From WJKP01 sp964531215 (GTDB taxonomy: Bacteria > Patescibacteriota > Patescibacteriia > CAIXNZ01): a stretch of 15,696 nucleotides of DNA. Under the pieces are notes generated by a model. It had not been told where the DNA came from and made no database searches. It saw only the letters and a list, made by a program, of their open reading frames with translations. The stretch covers positions 1 to 15,696 of the forward strand of contig CAZHFK010000027.1 in the NCBI GenBank assembly GCA_964531215.1, given 5' to 3'. A program made the position numbers and the translations under genes. Of this stretch, positions 1 to 7,617 are shown one piece after another (the stretch's first letter is position 1; each line of letters begins with the position of its first letter).

Positions 1-57
1 TTTAAATAATATTAATTATCCCCAAAATGTAACCTTGACTATGCAACTGTACAATTT

Positions 58-86
58 TTGAACAAATTATGATTATTTGTTAAAAT
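58..86 (+). promoter_or_regulatory. Sigma-70-type promoter for the first gene
   Basis: A TTGAAC -35 box (58-63) and a TAAAAT -10 box (81-86) are separated by exactly 17 nt. Transcription would begin near 92-94, giving a leader of about 22 nt that carries the Shine-Dalgarno sequence. The call rests only on consensus match and spacing. Confidence 0.5.
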
Positions 87-102
87 ATATTCAATAAAAT
101 AC

Positions 103-110
103 AAAGGAGG
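103..110 (+). promoter_or_regulatory. Strong Shine-Dalgarno site
   Basis: AAAGGAGG lies 5 nt before the ATG at 116. It is the only near-perfect Shine-Dalgarno site in the window; the other starts have only A/T-rich upstream sequence. It fixes the start of the downstream gene and suggests unusually efficient initiation for this one. Confidence 0.8.
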
Positions 111-115
111 GAAAA

Positions 116-493
116 ATGGCTAAAAACAAAAAGTCAAAAACCAAGCTGCAAATAGTTGAAAAAGAGCTAACTTGGCAGGAATTAGCCCCCATTTTATCTG
201 AGTATAAAGGTAAAACTTTGGAAATAGTCACACATACGACTTTTTCAGGTGAAATAGTAAAGATCAAAATAGTTAATAATAATGTTTTTATAATTTATTA
301 TAAAAATGTTTTTGTTTACAAAGAGAATCAAGGCTGGGTTTTTCAAGGCGATTCTGAATTGAATTTTAAAGTTGAAATTAAGCAGATTAAAATTTTGGAT
401 AAAGAGCAGGGGACAATTCAAATTAAGTTTAATGATCAGGTCTCACTTTATCTTAAACAAATTTCACCCAAACAAATAAAAAACAGCCGTTAG
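116..493 (+). CDS. Hypothetical protein, 125 aa
   Basis: I do not recognise this protein. It has a lysine-rich N-terminus (residues 2-10), no signal peptide and no membrane span, so it is probably cytosolic. Residues 30-60 (KGKTLEIVTHTTFSGEIVKI and following) and the rest alternate short beta-like strands such as NNNVFIIYY and GTIQIKF. That pattern would suit a small beta-barrel, loosely like Sm/OB-type folds, but this is speculation with no diagnostic motif. The start is secure because of the AAAGGAGG at 103-110. It has its own promoter, and its stop codon lies inside a terminator hairpin, so it is probably a single-gene transcript. The strong ribosome binding site suggests higher expression than its neighbours. 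Confidence 0.75.
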   Translation: MAKNKKSKTKLQIVEKELTWQELAPILSEYKGKTLEIVTHTTFSGEIVKIKIVNNNVFIIYYKNVFVYKENQGWVFQGDSELNFKVEIKQIKILDKEQGTIQIKFNDQVSLYLKQISPKQIKNSR

Positions 494-502
494 GCTGTTT
501 TT
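479..502 (+). terminator. Intrinsic terminator overlapping the stop codon
   Basis: A 10-bp perfect stem pairs 479-488 (AAAAACAGCC) with 493-502 (GGCTGTTTTT) around the loop GTTA. The stem ends in five T, the U-tract being part of the 3' arm. The TAG stop (491-493) of the upstream gene sits in the loop and first pair, so the last codons are encoded within the terminator. Confidence 0.85.
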
Positions 503-505
503 ATC

Positions 506-534
506 TTGATTTTTTAGCTTAAAAATGATATTTT
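506..534 (+). promoter_or_regulatory. Probable promoter for acylphosphatase
   Basis: A TTGATT -35 box (506-511), a 17-nt spacer and a TATTTT -10 box (529-534) are preceded by a TG dinucleotide at 526-527 (extended -10). It begins just after the preceding terminator, which supports an independent transcription unit. The predicted leader to the ATG at 557 is about 16 nt. Confidence 0.45.
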
Positions 535-556
535 AAAGATAATTAAATTAGATTAT

Positions 557-838
557 ATGCCTGAAAATGCACGTGTTTTGCTAAAAATTTATGGCCGTGT
601 ACAAGGTGTTTTTTTTCGTGATTCAGCTCAAAAACAAGCTCAAGCTTTAAATTTAACCGGCTGGGTTAAAAATAAGAGCGACGGGACTGTTGAGATTTTA
701 GCCGAAGGAAATAAAGAAAAACTCCAAGAATTTATAAATTGGTGTCAGCAGGGTTCTGAAAAGGCTCAAGTAAGCAAAATTGAGACTGATTGGCAGAATT
801 ATCAGGCCGAGTTTAATGATTTTTTAATTAAATATTAA
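557..838 (+). CDS. acyP: Acylphosphatase
   Basis: This 93-aa protein has the normal length for the small cytosolic acylphosphatases, which hydrolyse carboxyl-phosphate bonds in molecules such as acetyl phosphate and 1,3-bisphosphoglycerate. The signature GRVQGVFFRDSA occupies residues 13-24, with the phosphate-binding catalytic arginine at R21. The second signature GWVKNKSDGTVEI occupies 35-47, with the catalytic asparagine at N39. Both catalytic residues are intact, so the enzyme should be active. No Shine-Dalgarno is visible; the ATG at 557 is the natural start because it gives the conserved short N-terminus before the first beta strand. It follows a terminator and carries its own promoter-like sequence, so it seems to be expressed alone. 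Its true cellular substrate cannot be read from the sequence. Confidence 0.95.
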   Translation: MPENARVLLKIYGRVQGVFFRDSAQKQAQALNLTGWVKNKSDGTVEILAEGNKEKLQEFINWCQQGSEKAQVSKIETDWQNYQAEFNDFLIKY

Positions 839-964
839 TTAATAGTTCTAAAGTTATGATGCCGTTTAGTTTTTAAGAATTTAGTTTTTAGTTTTTTTAA
901 ACCAATAACTATTAATAATTAACTATCCCGGCTTGCTTGCCAGTAGACTATGGACTAAAAAAAT
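839..964 (+). other. AT-rich intergenic spacer
   Basis: No gene is seen in these 126 nt. They hold repeated TTTAGTTTTT-like runs (about 867-898). A 10-bp inverted repeat pairs ATTAATAGTT (838-847) with AACTATTAAT (907-916). There is a weak promoter-like pair TTGCTT (933-938) and TAAAAA (956-961) with 17-nt spacing, which would place the start of transcription almost at the ATG at 965. The promoter match is poor, so I do not list it separately. Confidence 0.4.
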
Positions 965-2485
965 ATGGTTCGTAATTATTCGCCTCATTTGGATAAATTT
1001 TCAGAAAAAGAAAAGAGAAAATATCGACGACGTGAATATATCCCAGGTTTAATGATCTGGGCAACTTTTATTGGTTCGATTGTTTTGTCTTTTATAAAAC
1101 CATTGTGGGTAATTTATTTTATTATCCTTTTTTCTTTATATTGGGTTTTGCGCCTTTTTTATTTTGTTTTTTATTCAATTTATTCCGCTTATATTTTTAA
1201 TCGGGAAATAAAAATAGATTGGCAGCAAAAAAGACAAGAATTGCCGAATTGGCAGGATTATTATCATTTGTTTGTTTTACCGACTTACAATGAATCGTTT
1301 GAGGTGGTTGATTCAACTTTACAAGGGATTTTAAAAAGCGGTTATCCGACTGATAAAATTATTATTGCCATTTCTTGGGAAGAAAGAGCTAAGCAGGTTT
1401 ATGATGAAGTTGAACCTAAAATCAGAGCTAAATATGGTGATAAATTTTATAAATTATTAACTACTTTACATCCTGACGGGCTGGAAGGTGAATTAAAAGG
1501 TTGCGGAGCCAATGCCAATTGGCTGGGCTGGAAATCAAAAGAGTTAATTGATGAACTAGGGATTGCTTATGAAAAAATCATTGTTTCTTATTTTGATATT
1601 GATACTATTATTCATCCTCAATATTTGGATTATTTAACTTATCGTTATATTACCCATCCCAATCCGACCCGTTCTTCATTTCAGCCGGCTGTTTTATATA
1701 ATAACAATATTTGGGACGCACCTGTCTGGATGAGAATTACTGCTTTTTCAACTGTTTTTTGGCTTTTGGCTGAATTAATGCGACCTGATCGTCTTTATAC
1801 CTTTTCTTCACATGCCATGAGTTTTAAAGCTTTGGTTGATGTTGGTTTTTGGCAAAAAGATATTGTGACTGATGATTCTCGTATTTTTTTACAATGTTTT
1901 GTTCATTATAATGGTGATTATGAGGTAACACCTTTATATATACCGGTTTCCATGGATACGGTAGTAGCTGATAAAGGTCCTTGGGACGGGCTTAAAAGTT
2001 TGTATAAACAGCAAAGACGTTGGGGGTGGGGTGTAGAGCATTTTCCTTATATGCTTTATCATTTTCGTAAAAAAAGAGATTTGATTCCTTTTAAAACTAG
2101 AATTAAATATATTTGGAATTTGGGTGAAGGGATGTATTCTTGGGCAACAGCCCCGATTTTGCTTTTTGTTATTGGTCGTTTGCCATTATATGTAGCCGGG
2201 CCTCAGGTTAAGGCAACGGTTATTGCTCAAAATGCACCCTTTGTTCTGGAAACTTTAATGACAATCGGTATGGTCGGTATTTTGGTTTCGGCTTTTTTAA
2301 GTATTAGATTATTACCACCAAAACCCCAGCAGTATTCTAAATACAGATGGCTGGTAATGTTTTTACAATGGGCCTTGCTGCCGATTAATGTTGTTATTTT
2401 TGGGGCAATTCCGGCAATCGAAGCGCAGACCAGATTAATGCTGGGGAAATATTTAGGATTTTTTGTAACACCTAAAAAACGTTAA
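965..2485 (+). CDS. Membrane-bound family 2 glycosyltransferase
   Basis: A 506-aa integral membrane GT2 enzyme with the layout of processive, cellulose-synthase-like transferases. Two hydrophobic segments (about 30-55 and 55-78) are followed by a cytosolic GT-A domain starting at HLFVLPTYNE (101-110). The metal/nucleotide-sugar motif is DID (211-213), the probable catalytic region is TDD (302-304), and QQRRW (349-353) is the Q/RxxRW acceptor-binding motif. C-terminal membrane segments lie near 394-410, 430-450 and 462-485. It should transfer sugars from an activated donor to an envelope glycan or lipid at the inner face of the membrane; donor and product are unknown. It leads a run of three GT2 genes followed by DUF4012 and mreB, separated by 33 nt from the next gene. 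No Shine-Dalgarno precedes the ATG, and the basic, charged first 25 residues look like a genuine cytosolic N-tail. Confidence 0.9.
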   Translation: MVRNYSPHLDKFSEKEKRKYRRREYIPGLMIWATFIGSIVLSFIKPLWVIYFIILFSLYWVLRLFYFVFYSIYSAYIFNREIKIDWQQKRQELPNWQDYYHLFVLPTYNESFEVVDSTLQGILKSGYPTDKIIIAISWEERAKQVYDEVEPKIRAKYGDKFYKLLTTLHPDGLEGELKGCGANANWLGWKSKELIDELGIAYEKIIVSYFDIDTIIHPQYLDYLTYRYITHPNPTRSSFQPAVLYNNNIWDAPVWMRITAFSTVFWLLAELMRPDRLYTFSSHAMSFKALVDVGFWQKDIVTDDSRIFLQCFVHYNGDYEVTPLYIPVSMDTVVADKGPWDGLKSLYKQQRRWGWGVEHFPYMLYHFRKKRDLIPFKTRIKYIWNLGEGMYSWATAPILLFVIGRLPLYVAGPQVKATVIAQNAPFVLETLMTIGMVGILVSAFLSIRLLPPKPQQYSKYRWLVMFLQWALLPINVVIFGAIPAIEAQTRLMLGKYLGFFVTPKKR

Positions 2486-2518
2486 CGGTTTTAGGGGCTA
2501 TTTACTATTTATAAATTT

Positions 2519-3547
2519 ATGGCAAAAGTTTCAATCCATTTAGTTACTTGGAACGGACAAAAATATATTGAAGACTGTTTGAATTCGATTTTAGAACAGA
2601 GTTTTTCCGATTATTTTTTATTGATTATTGATAATGATTCGGCTGATCAAACAGTTAAAATAATCGAGCAGCAATATTTGCCTTTATTCGGTTCTAAAGT
2701 CAGATTTGTTAAAAATAAAAATAATTTAGGTTTTGCCCAAGCTCATAATCAGGCGCTTTTATGGACAGATTCCGAGTATGTCTTAATTTTAAACCAAGAT
2801 GTTATTTTGGAGCCTGATTTTTTGTCTAAGATTATTAATTTTTCTGATGAACATAAAAAAGCCGGTTCTGTAACGGGTAAAATTTTGCGCTGGCAATTTG
2901 AAAATAATGAAGACTTGAAAAAAAGTGAAAAATCTGATATAATTGATTCACTGGGCTTGAAAATTTTTAAAAATCAACGGGTAATAGAACTGGCAACAGG
3001 CGAAAAAGATTTGGGTCAATATGAGGATAATTTGAAAATTTTCGGTGTCAGCGGCACTTGTCCTGTTTATCGGCGCAAAGCTTTGGAGGAAGTTCGTTAT
3101 AAAGATGAATATTTTGATAATGATTTTTTTAGTTATAAAGAAGATATTGATTTGGCTTACCGGTTGCAATGGCAAGGCTGGCAAAGTTATTATTTGCCGC
3201 AAGCAATTGCTTATCATGATCGGACGGCTAAAAGTCAGGAAAAAAAATCCAATTTGGAATTAATAAAACAAAGGAAACATAAAGCCAAATTTATTAATTA
3301 TCATTCTTATAAAAATCATTGGTTTGTTTTATTGAAAAATTTAAGTTTTAAAAATTTTTTACGATATTTACCGTATATTATTTTTTATGAATTGAAAAAA
3401 ATTATCTTTATTTTATTATTTGAATTTTCAACTTTATCCGGCCTAAAAGAAGTTTTTCGTAAAAGGAAAAAAATGGCCGCCAAAAGAAAGTTTATTATGA
3501 CAAAAAGAATTATAACGGATGAAAAAATAAGGCAATGGTTTAATTAA
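2519..3547 (+). CDS. Family 2 glycosyltransferase (rhamnosyltransferase-like)
   Basis: A 342-aa GT2 enzyme without N-terminal membrane spans. The GT-A fold begins at VSIHLVTWNG (4-13). LLIIDNDSAD (34-43) is the nucleotide-binding strand, NNLGFAQAHN (68-77) is typical of the rhamnosyl/WcaE-like group, and NQD (92-94) is the DXD-equivalent metal site. KEDIDLAYR (207-215) is the C-terminal ED motif expected to supply the catalytic base. After 260, HSYKNHWFVLLKN matches the conserved tail of this group. A hydrophobic stretch (about 283-304) may lie on or in the membrane, and the C-terminus is very basic (RKRKKMAAKRK). It probably adds a sugar to a lipid-linked envelope glycan. It sits 5 nt before the next GT2 gene, clearly in the same operon. 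The exact sugar cannot be assigned. Confidence 0.9.
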   Translation: MAKVSIHLVTWNGQKYIEDCLNSILEQSFSDYFLLIIDNDSADQTVKIIEQQYLPLFGSKVRFVKNKNNLGFAQAHNQALLWTDSEYVLILNQDVILEPDFLSKIINFSDEHKKAGSVTGKILRWQFENNEDLKKSEKSDIIDSLGLKIFKNQRVIELATGEKDLGQYEDNLKIFGVSGTCPVYRRKALEEVRYKDEYFDNDFFSYKEDIDLAYRLQWQGWQSYYLPQAIAYHDRTAKSQEKKSNLELIKQRKHKAKFINYHSYKNHWFVLLKNLSFKNFLRYLPYIIFYELKKIIFILLFEFSTLSGLKEVFRKRKKMAAKRKFIMTKRIITDEKIRQWFN

Positions 3548-3552
3548 AAAAT

Positions 3553-4362
3553 ATGGATTTATCAATAATTATATTAAATTACAAAACCAAAGGTTTGGTT
3601 AAGCAATGTATCCGAAACGTTATGGTTTCGACTGTCAATTTAAATTATGAGATAATAGTGGTAGATAATGATTCGCAGGACGGCATAGAAGCAATGATGC
3701 AGGAAAATTTTCCTGATATTAAATTTATTCAAACCGGCAAAAATTTGGGTTTTGCTAGCGGTAATAATATTGGCATGAAACAAGCTAAAGGCCGGTATTT
3801 TATGGTTTTAAATCCTGATGTGACAGTTTTAAACGGTTCAATTGAAAAAATGGTTAAGTTTATGGAGGTAAACTCTGCAGCCGGTATCGTCGGTCCTAAA
3901 TTAATTAATCCTGACGGAAGTTTTCAAATTTCTTGCCGAACCTTTCAAACTCCTAAATTAATTTTATACCGCCGTACGCCCTTGGGGATGCTGCCTTTTG
4001 CCAAACGCGAATTGGAAAAACATTTGATGCTGGATTTTGATCATCAAACTACACGTGAAGTTGATTGGTTTTTGGGTGCTTGTATGTTAATACGCAAGGA
4101 TGTTTTGGATCAGGTCGGTTTTTTTGACGAGCGTTTTTTTATGTATTTGGAAGATATGGATTTATGCCGTAGAGTTTGGATGAAAAATTATAAAGTTTAT
4201 TATTTGGCTGAAGCTGAAATGGTTCATTTATTTGAAAGAGCTTCGGCTAATGACAGTTGGAATTTTTTTAAATTAAATAAATTAACCAGAATTCATATGG
4301 CTTCTGGCTTAAAATATTTTGCTAAATATTTAGGTGTGAAAAATAATGGTAGAAACAAATAA
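3553..4362 (+). CDS. Family 2 glycosyltransferase (WbbL-like)
   Basis: A compact 269-aa GT2 enzyme. LSIIILNYKT (3-12) opens the GT-A domain, EIIVVDNDSQDG (33-44) is the donor-binding strand and NLGFASGNN (64-72) follows. NPD (87-89) is the metal-binding DXD equivalent. DWFLGACMLIRKDV (171-184) and FFMYLEDMDLCRRV (195-208) are the hallmarks of rhamnosyltransferase-like GT2 proteins, with the presumed catalytic base in ED (200-201). The conserved histidine of VHLF is H225. There is no membrane span, so it is a cytosolic or peripheral enzyme. It is related to but distinct from the preceding GT2. Its 3' end overlaps the next gene by 17 nt in another frame, suggesting translational coupling to the DUF4012 protein. 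Donor and acceptor are unknown. Confidence 0.9.
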   Translation: MDLSIIILNYKTKGLVKQCIRNVMVSTVNLNYEIIVVDNDSQDGIEAMMQENFPDIKFIQTGKNLGFASGNNIGMKQAKGRYFMVLNPDVTVLNGSIEKMVKFMEVNSAAGIVGPKLINPDGSFQISCRTFQTPKLILYRRTPLGMLPFAKRELEKHLMLDFDHQTTREVDWFLGACMLIRKDVLDQVGFFDERFFMYLEDMDLCRRVWMKNYKVYYLAEAEMVHLFERASANDSWNFFKLNKLTRIHMASGLKYFAKYLGVKNNGRNK

Positions 4363-6496
4363 TAATCAAAATTTAATAAATAATGACAATTTATCAGAAG
4401 ATAAATTAAGTTCACCGGATTTTTCACAAATCAGTGAAACCCCTAAAAAGTCTAAATTTAAAAGATATTTATTTATCGCTTTACGTATTTTAGCGGTAGT
4501 TTTGGTTGTTTTAATAATTTTAGGCGCAATTTTGGGTTTTGTTTATTATAATAATTTTAAGCAAGCTAATGATTTGGCTTTGGAGGCTAAATCTAATCTG
4601 GAATTAGCGATTCATAAAATGGTTAATCGCGAATTTGATGAAGCCGCAATCTTGATTAATCGGTCTAATTTACAATTAAATGACGCTAAGGAATTATTAG
4701 ATGAAGTAATTTTGGTGCGACATATACCTTATGTTGCCACTCAAATAAAAGCTGTTGATAAAGTTTTAGTTGCAGGAATAAAACTGACTGCCAGTGGCGA
4801 AAGGGTTGTTTTACTGATTCACGATATAATAGAACCTTTACAAAATGAATCTATTACTTACGCTTCAATTAGCCCGGCGCAAAAAAAAGAAATTTTAAAT
4901 AAAATCGTTGAATCGGAATATTTACTTTATGAAGTTCAGGAACACATTAATGAAGCAGTAATTGCCATTGATTCTATTCCCGAAGATAAATTAGTTAAAC
5001 CCTTAAGGGAAAGAATCTGGCCGTTAAAAGAAAATTTACCCAAAGTTAAAAATTTGATTGATCATACTTTACCGATGTTACAGGTAGTACCCAGGTTAGT
5101 TGGTTTTGAAGAGCCTGAAACTTATTTGTTTTTATTGCAAAATAATCATGAATTGCGGCCGACCGGCGGGTTTATTGGGACTTATGGCATTTTAAAATTA
5201 CAAGACGGTGAAATAAAAGAATTTGAAACCGATAATATTTATAACTTGGACAAAAGTACTCAACCAATTTTACAAGAATCGGCACCAGAACCAATTGCTA
5301 TTTATTTGGAACAAAAAAATTGGGCGTTAAGAGATTCTAATTGGTCGCCTGATTTTTCGACAGCTGCTCAACAAGCTTTATATTTTTATAAGGAAGAAAA
5401 TAGGATTTTACAAGAATTAAAAGAGCGGGGCCAGGAAATTAAGGGTGATTCCGATACTGTTATTACAGATACTATTCCTTATCAGCCGGTTGACGGAGTA
5501 ATTGCCATGACCCCGGAAATTATAGAAGAAATTTTAAAATTAACCGGGCCGGTGGTGGTTAACGGTGTTAGATTTACAGCCCAAAATTTACAGGAAGAAT
5601 TAGAATTCCAGGTTGGTAAAAGATATTATGAACAGGGCGTTGCCAAATCAGCAAGAAAAGAGATTATTAAAAAATTGGCTGATGAAATAAAATTAAGAAT
5701 ACTTGGCTTACCACTTCATCAGGCAGTTGATATTTTGCAAATAGCTTATCGTTCTTTGGATCAGAAACAAATTTTAATTTATTCCAAAGACCCGGAATTA
5801 CAGCAAATGATTCTTGAAAGAGGTTGGGGCGGAGCAATAAAAGAGGCACCGGGTGATTATTTTATGGTAGTTGACAGTAATTTGGGTAGTTTGAAAACAG
5901 ATCAATTTGTTGACCGATTTGTTGATTATTCTTTTGACTGGCAAGGCGAAGATTTAGTGGCTACATTAGTTTTGACTTATGAAAATAATGCCGATGTTAC
6001 CTGGAAATCAACCAGGCTAAGAAATTATGTCAGGGCATATGTGCCATTAGACAGTAAATTATTAAATAGTAGTGGGGCAATGATTGATGATAAAATTAAA
6101 ATTGAAAAAATGATAGAGAAAAAAGAATTTCCGGCGGGTGTTGATGAAGATGAGTATATTAAAAAGTTAAGAGAAAACAAAGGTTCTGTTGACGTATTTG
6201 AGGATTTTAATAAAACTGTTTTTGGCGCTTTTATTTCTATTGAACCGAATGAAACCGGTCAGTTGATTTTTGAATATAAATTACCAGAACAAGTAAAACA
6301 GCAAATTGAACAAGATTATTATTCTCTTTTAGTCCAGAAACAACCAGGTGTTGTTCATGATTTGACATTAGTCTTGGATTTTGATAAAACTATAGAATCA
6401 GCCTTACCCGCAGAATTAGAAACAGAATGGTTTAACACCAGTTATCAATATACAATGCCTTTGAATCAGGACAAATTAATTTTGATAAAATTTTAA
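4346..6496 (+). CDS. DUF4012 domain membrane protein
   Basis: A 716-aa protein with a cytosolic, Asn/Ser-rich N-tail (1-36), a basic patch (34-40), one transmembrane segment (about 41-67) and a large extracytoplasmic region. The DUF4012 signature LLQNNHELRPTGGFIGTYG lies at 263-281, followed by LRDSNWSPDF (328-337) and VDGVIAMTPEIIEEILKLTG (382-401). The region 70-250 is mostly helical and may be a stalk. The molecular function of DUF4012 is not established; the family is common in Gram-positive and CPR genomes beside polysaccharide genes, so a role in assembling or anchoring surface glycan is inference from context. It overlaps the upstream GT2 by 17 nt and ends 5 nt before mreB. No Shine-Dalgarno is needed if it is coupled to the upstream gene. 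Length is typical of larger family members. Confidence 0.88.
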   Translation: MVETNNNQNLINNDNLSEDKLSSPDFSQISETPKKSKFKRYLFIALRILAVVLVVLIILGAILGFVYYNNFKQANDLALEAKSNLELAIHKMVNREFDEAAILINRSNLQLNDAKELLDEVILVRHIPYVATQIKAVDKVLVAGIKLTASGERVVLLIHDIIEPLQNESITYASISPAQKKEILNKIVESEYLLYEVQEHINEAVIAIDSIPEDKLVKPLRERIWPLKENLPKVKNLIDHTLPMLQVVPRLVGFEEPETYLFLLQNNHELRPTGGFIGTYGILKLQDGEIKEFETDNIYNLDKSTQPILQESAPEPIAIYLEQKNWALRDSNWSPDFSTAAQQALYFYKEENRILQELKERGQEIKGDSDTVITDTIPYQPVDGVIAMTPEIIEEILKLTGPVVVNGVRFTAQNLQEELEFQVGKRYYEQGVAKSARKEIIKKLADEIKLRILGLPLHQAVDILQIAYRSLDQKQILIYSKDPELQQMILERGWGGAIKEAPGDYFMVVDSNLGSLKTDQFVDRFVDYSFDWQGEDLVATLVLTYENNADVTWKSTRLRNYVRAYVPLDSKLLNSSGAMIDDKIKIEKMIEKKEFPAGVDEDEYIKKLRENKGSVDVFEDFNKTVFGAFISIEPNETGQLIFEYKLPEQVKQQIEQDYYSLLVQKQPGVVHDLTLVLDFDKTIESALPAELETEWFNTSYQYTMPLNQDKLILIKF

Positions 6497-6501
6497 ATAA
6501 T

Positions 6502-7509
6502 ATGTTTAGAAAAAAAATCGGTATCGATTTAGGCACTACCAATATTTTGGTTTATTTGCCCCAAAAAGGGGTTGTAATTAATGAACCCTCTGTTGTTGCC
6601 GTGTCTGCTACTGATAAAAAAATTATGGCGGTGGGAATTGAAGCAAAAGAAATGCTAGGCAAGACACCCGATACCATTATTGCTTCCAGGCCTTTAAAAG
6701 ACGGTGTGATTGCCGATTATCGGACGACGGAAGCCATGTTAAGATATTTTATAAATAAAGCTTTGGGCGGTTTTCGAGTTGTGCGTCCTGAAGTTATGGT
6801 GGCTGTGCCGGCCGGTATTACTTCTACTGAAAGAAGGGCGGTAATTGACGCAACCATGGCAGCCGGGGCAAAAGCCGCTTATATTATAAAAGAGCCGATT
6901 GTGGCAGCAATCGGTGCCAGTATTCCGATTGGCAGTCCTTCTGGTAATATGATTATTGATATTGGCGGGGGCACTTCTGAGGTTGCGGTCATTTCTTTGG
7001 GTGGTATTGTGGCTTGTGATTCTGTTAGAATCGGCGGCAATAAACTTGATCAGACTATTTTGGAATATACTCGTCGTGAACATAATTTGGCAATCGGTGA
7101 GAGAACTGCAGAAGATATAAAAATTAATATTGGTGCCGCTTTATCAATGCAAGAACCTTTGACAATGGAAGTTCGAGGCAGGGATATGGTGACTGGTTTG
7201 CCGCGCACAATTACCATGACAACCAATGATGTTGTAGAAGCAATTTCTTCTTCATTGGAGGGAATAATAGAAACAGTCAAAGAAGTTTTGCATAATACCC
7301 CGCCTGAATTGGCTGCCGATGTAATTGATAAAGGTATTATTATGAGTGGCGGTAGTTCATTATTGCGTAATATCGATCAGTTAATTTCCAAAGCAACAGG
7401 CGTACCGGCTTATGTTGCTGATGATTCTTTGTTTTGTGTTGCCAAGGGGACTGGCATAGCCTTGGATAATTTGGAATCTTATAAACGTTCTATTTTTGGC
7501 GCAAAATAG
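6502..7509 (+). CDS. mreB: Rod-shape determining protein MreB
   Basis: A 335-aa bacterial actin of normal length. It polymerises with ATP under the inner membrane and organises elongation of the cell wall. Phosphate-1 motif IGIDLGTTN is at 6-14, VPAGITSTERRAV at 102-114, phosphate-2 IIDIGGGTSEVAVIS at 151-165, the conserved GERTAEDIK at 199-207 and the adenosine motif IIMSGGSSLLRNID at 279-292. No key residue is missing. It is the last gene of the glycosyltransferase/DUF4012 operon, 5 nt after DUF4012, and is followed by a terminator. The usual partners mreC and mreD are not next to it in this window; the linkage to surface glycan genes suggests that MreB here may also place the glycan machinery, which is inference. 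Confidence 0.97.
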   Translation: MFRKKIGIDLGTTNILVYLPQKGVVINEPSVVAVSATDKKIMAVGIEAKEMLGKTPDTIIASRPLKDGVIADYRTTEAMLRYFINKALGGFRVVRPEVMVAVPAGITSTERRAVIDATMAAGAKAAYIIKEPIVAAIGASIPIGSPSGNMIIDIGGGTSEVAVISLGGIVACDSVRIGGNKLDQTILEYTRREHNLAIGERTAEDIKINIGAALSMQEPLTMEVRGRDMVTGLPRTITMTTNDVVEAISSSLEGIIETVKEVLHNTPPELAADVIDKGIIMSGGSSLLRNIDQLISKATGVPAYVADDSLFCVAKGTGIALDNLESYKRSIFGAK

Positions 7510-7513
7510 AGCC

Positions 7514-7537
7514 GGGCATTGTTAATTGGGCATTGTT
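7514..7537 (+). repeat. Short tandem repeat, period 14
   Basis: GGGCATTGTT occurs at 7514-7523 and again at 7528-7537, so the unit is GGGCATTGTTAATT. The junction ATTGTTAATTG also occurs in reverse orientation in the repeat just upstream of glyS (10543-10570). This suggests a dispersed intergenic repeat family. Confidence 0.6.
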
Positions 7538-7546
7538 TGGTGAATT

Positions 7547-7570
7547 TGGCTTTTAAAAGGCCATTTTTTT
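7547..7570 (+). terminator. Intrinsic terminator after mreB
   Basis: TGGCTT (7547-7552) pairs with AAGGCCA (7557-7563) around a TTAA loop, with one bulged G, and is followed at once by seven T (7564-7570) and, after one A, five more T. It ends the envelope operon before the holB promoter. Confidence 0.65.
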
Positions 7571-7582
7571 ATTTTTAATAGC

Positions 7583-7611
7583 TTTACTTAGCTGAATTAT
7601 TAAGCTATAAT
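7583..7611 (+). promoter_or_regulatory. Promoter of holB, predicted leaderless
   Basis: TTTACT (7583-7588), a 17-nt spacer and a perfect TATAAT (7606-7611). The -10 box ends only 6 nt before the A of the ATG at 7618, so the predicted first transcribed base is the start codon itself or its neighbour. There is no room for a ribosome binding site. Confidence 0.65.
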
Positions 7612-7617
7612 ATAAAC

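Noticed and set aside
2471..2495. Possible terminator at the end of the first GT2 gene (CCTAAAA/TTTTAGG)
   Set aside because: The stem is AT-rich with an 11-nt loop and is followed by GGGC rather than a T run; the operon clearly continues.
6739..7280. Open minus-strand frames within mreB
   Set aside because: They are antisense to a fully conserved gene, have no promoter or start signals, and their composition reflects the coding strand of mreB.
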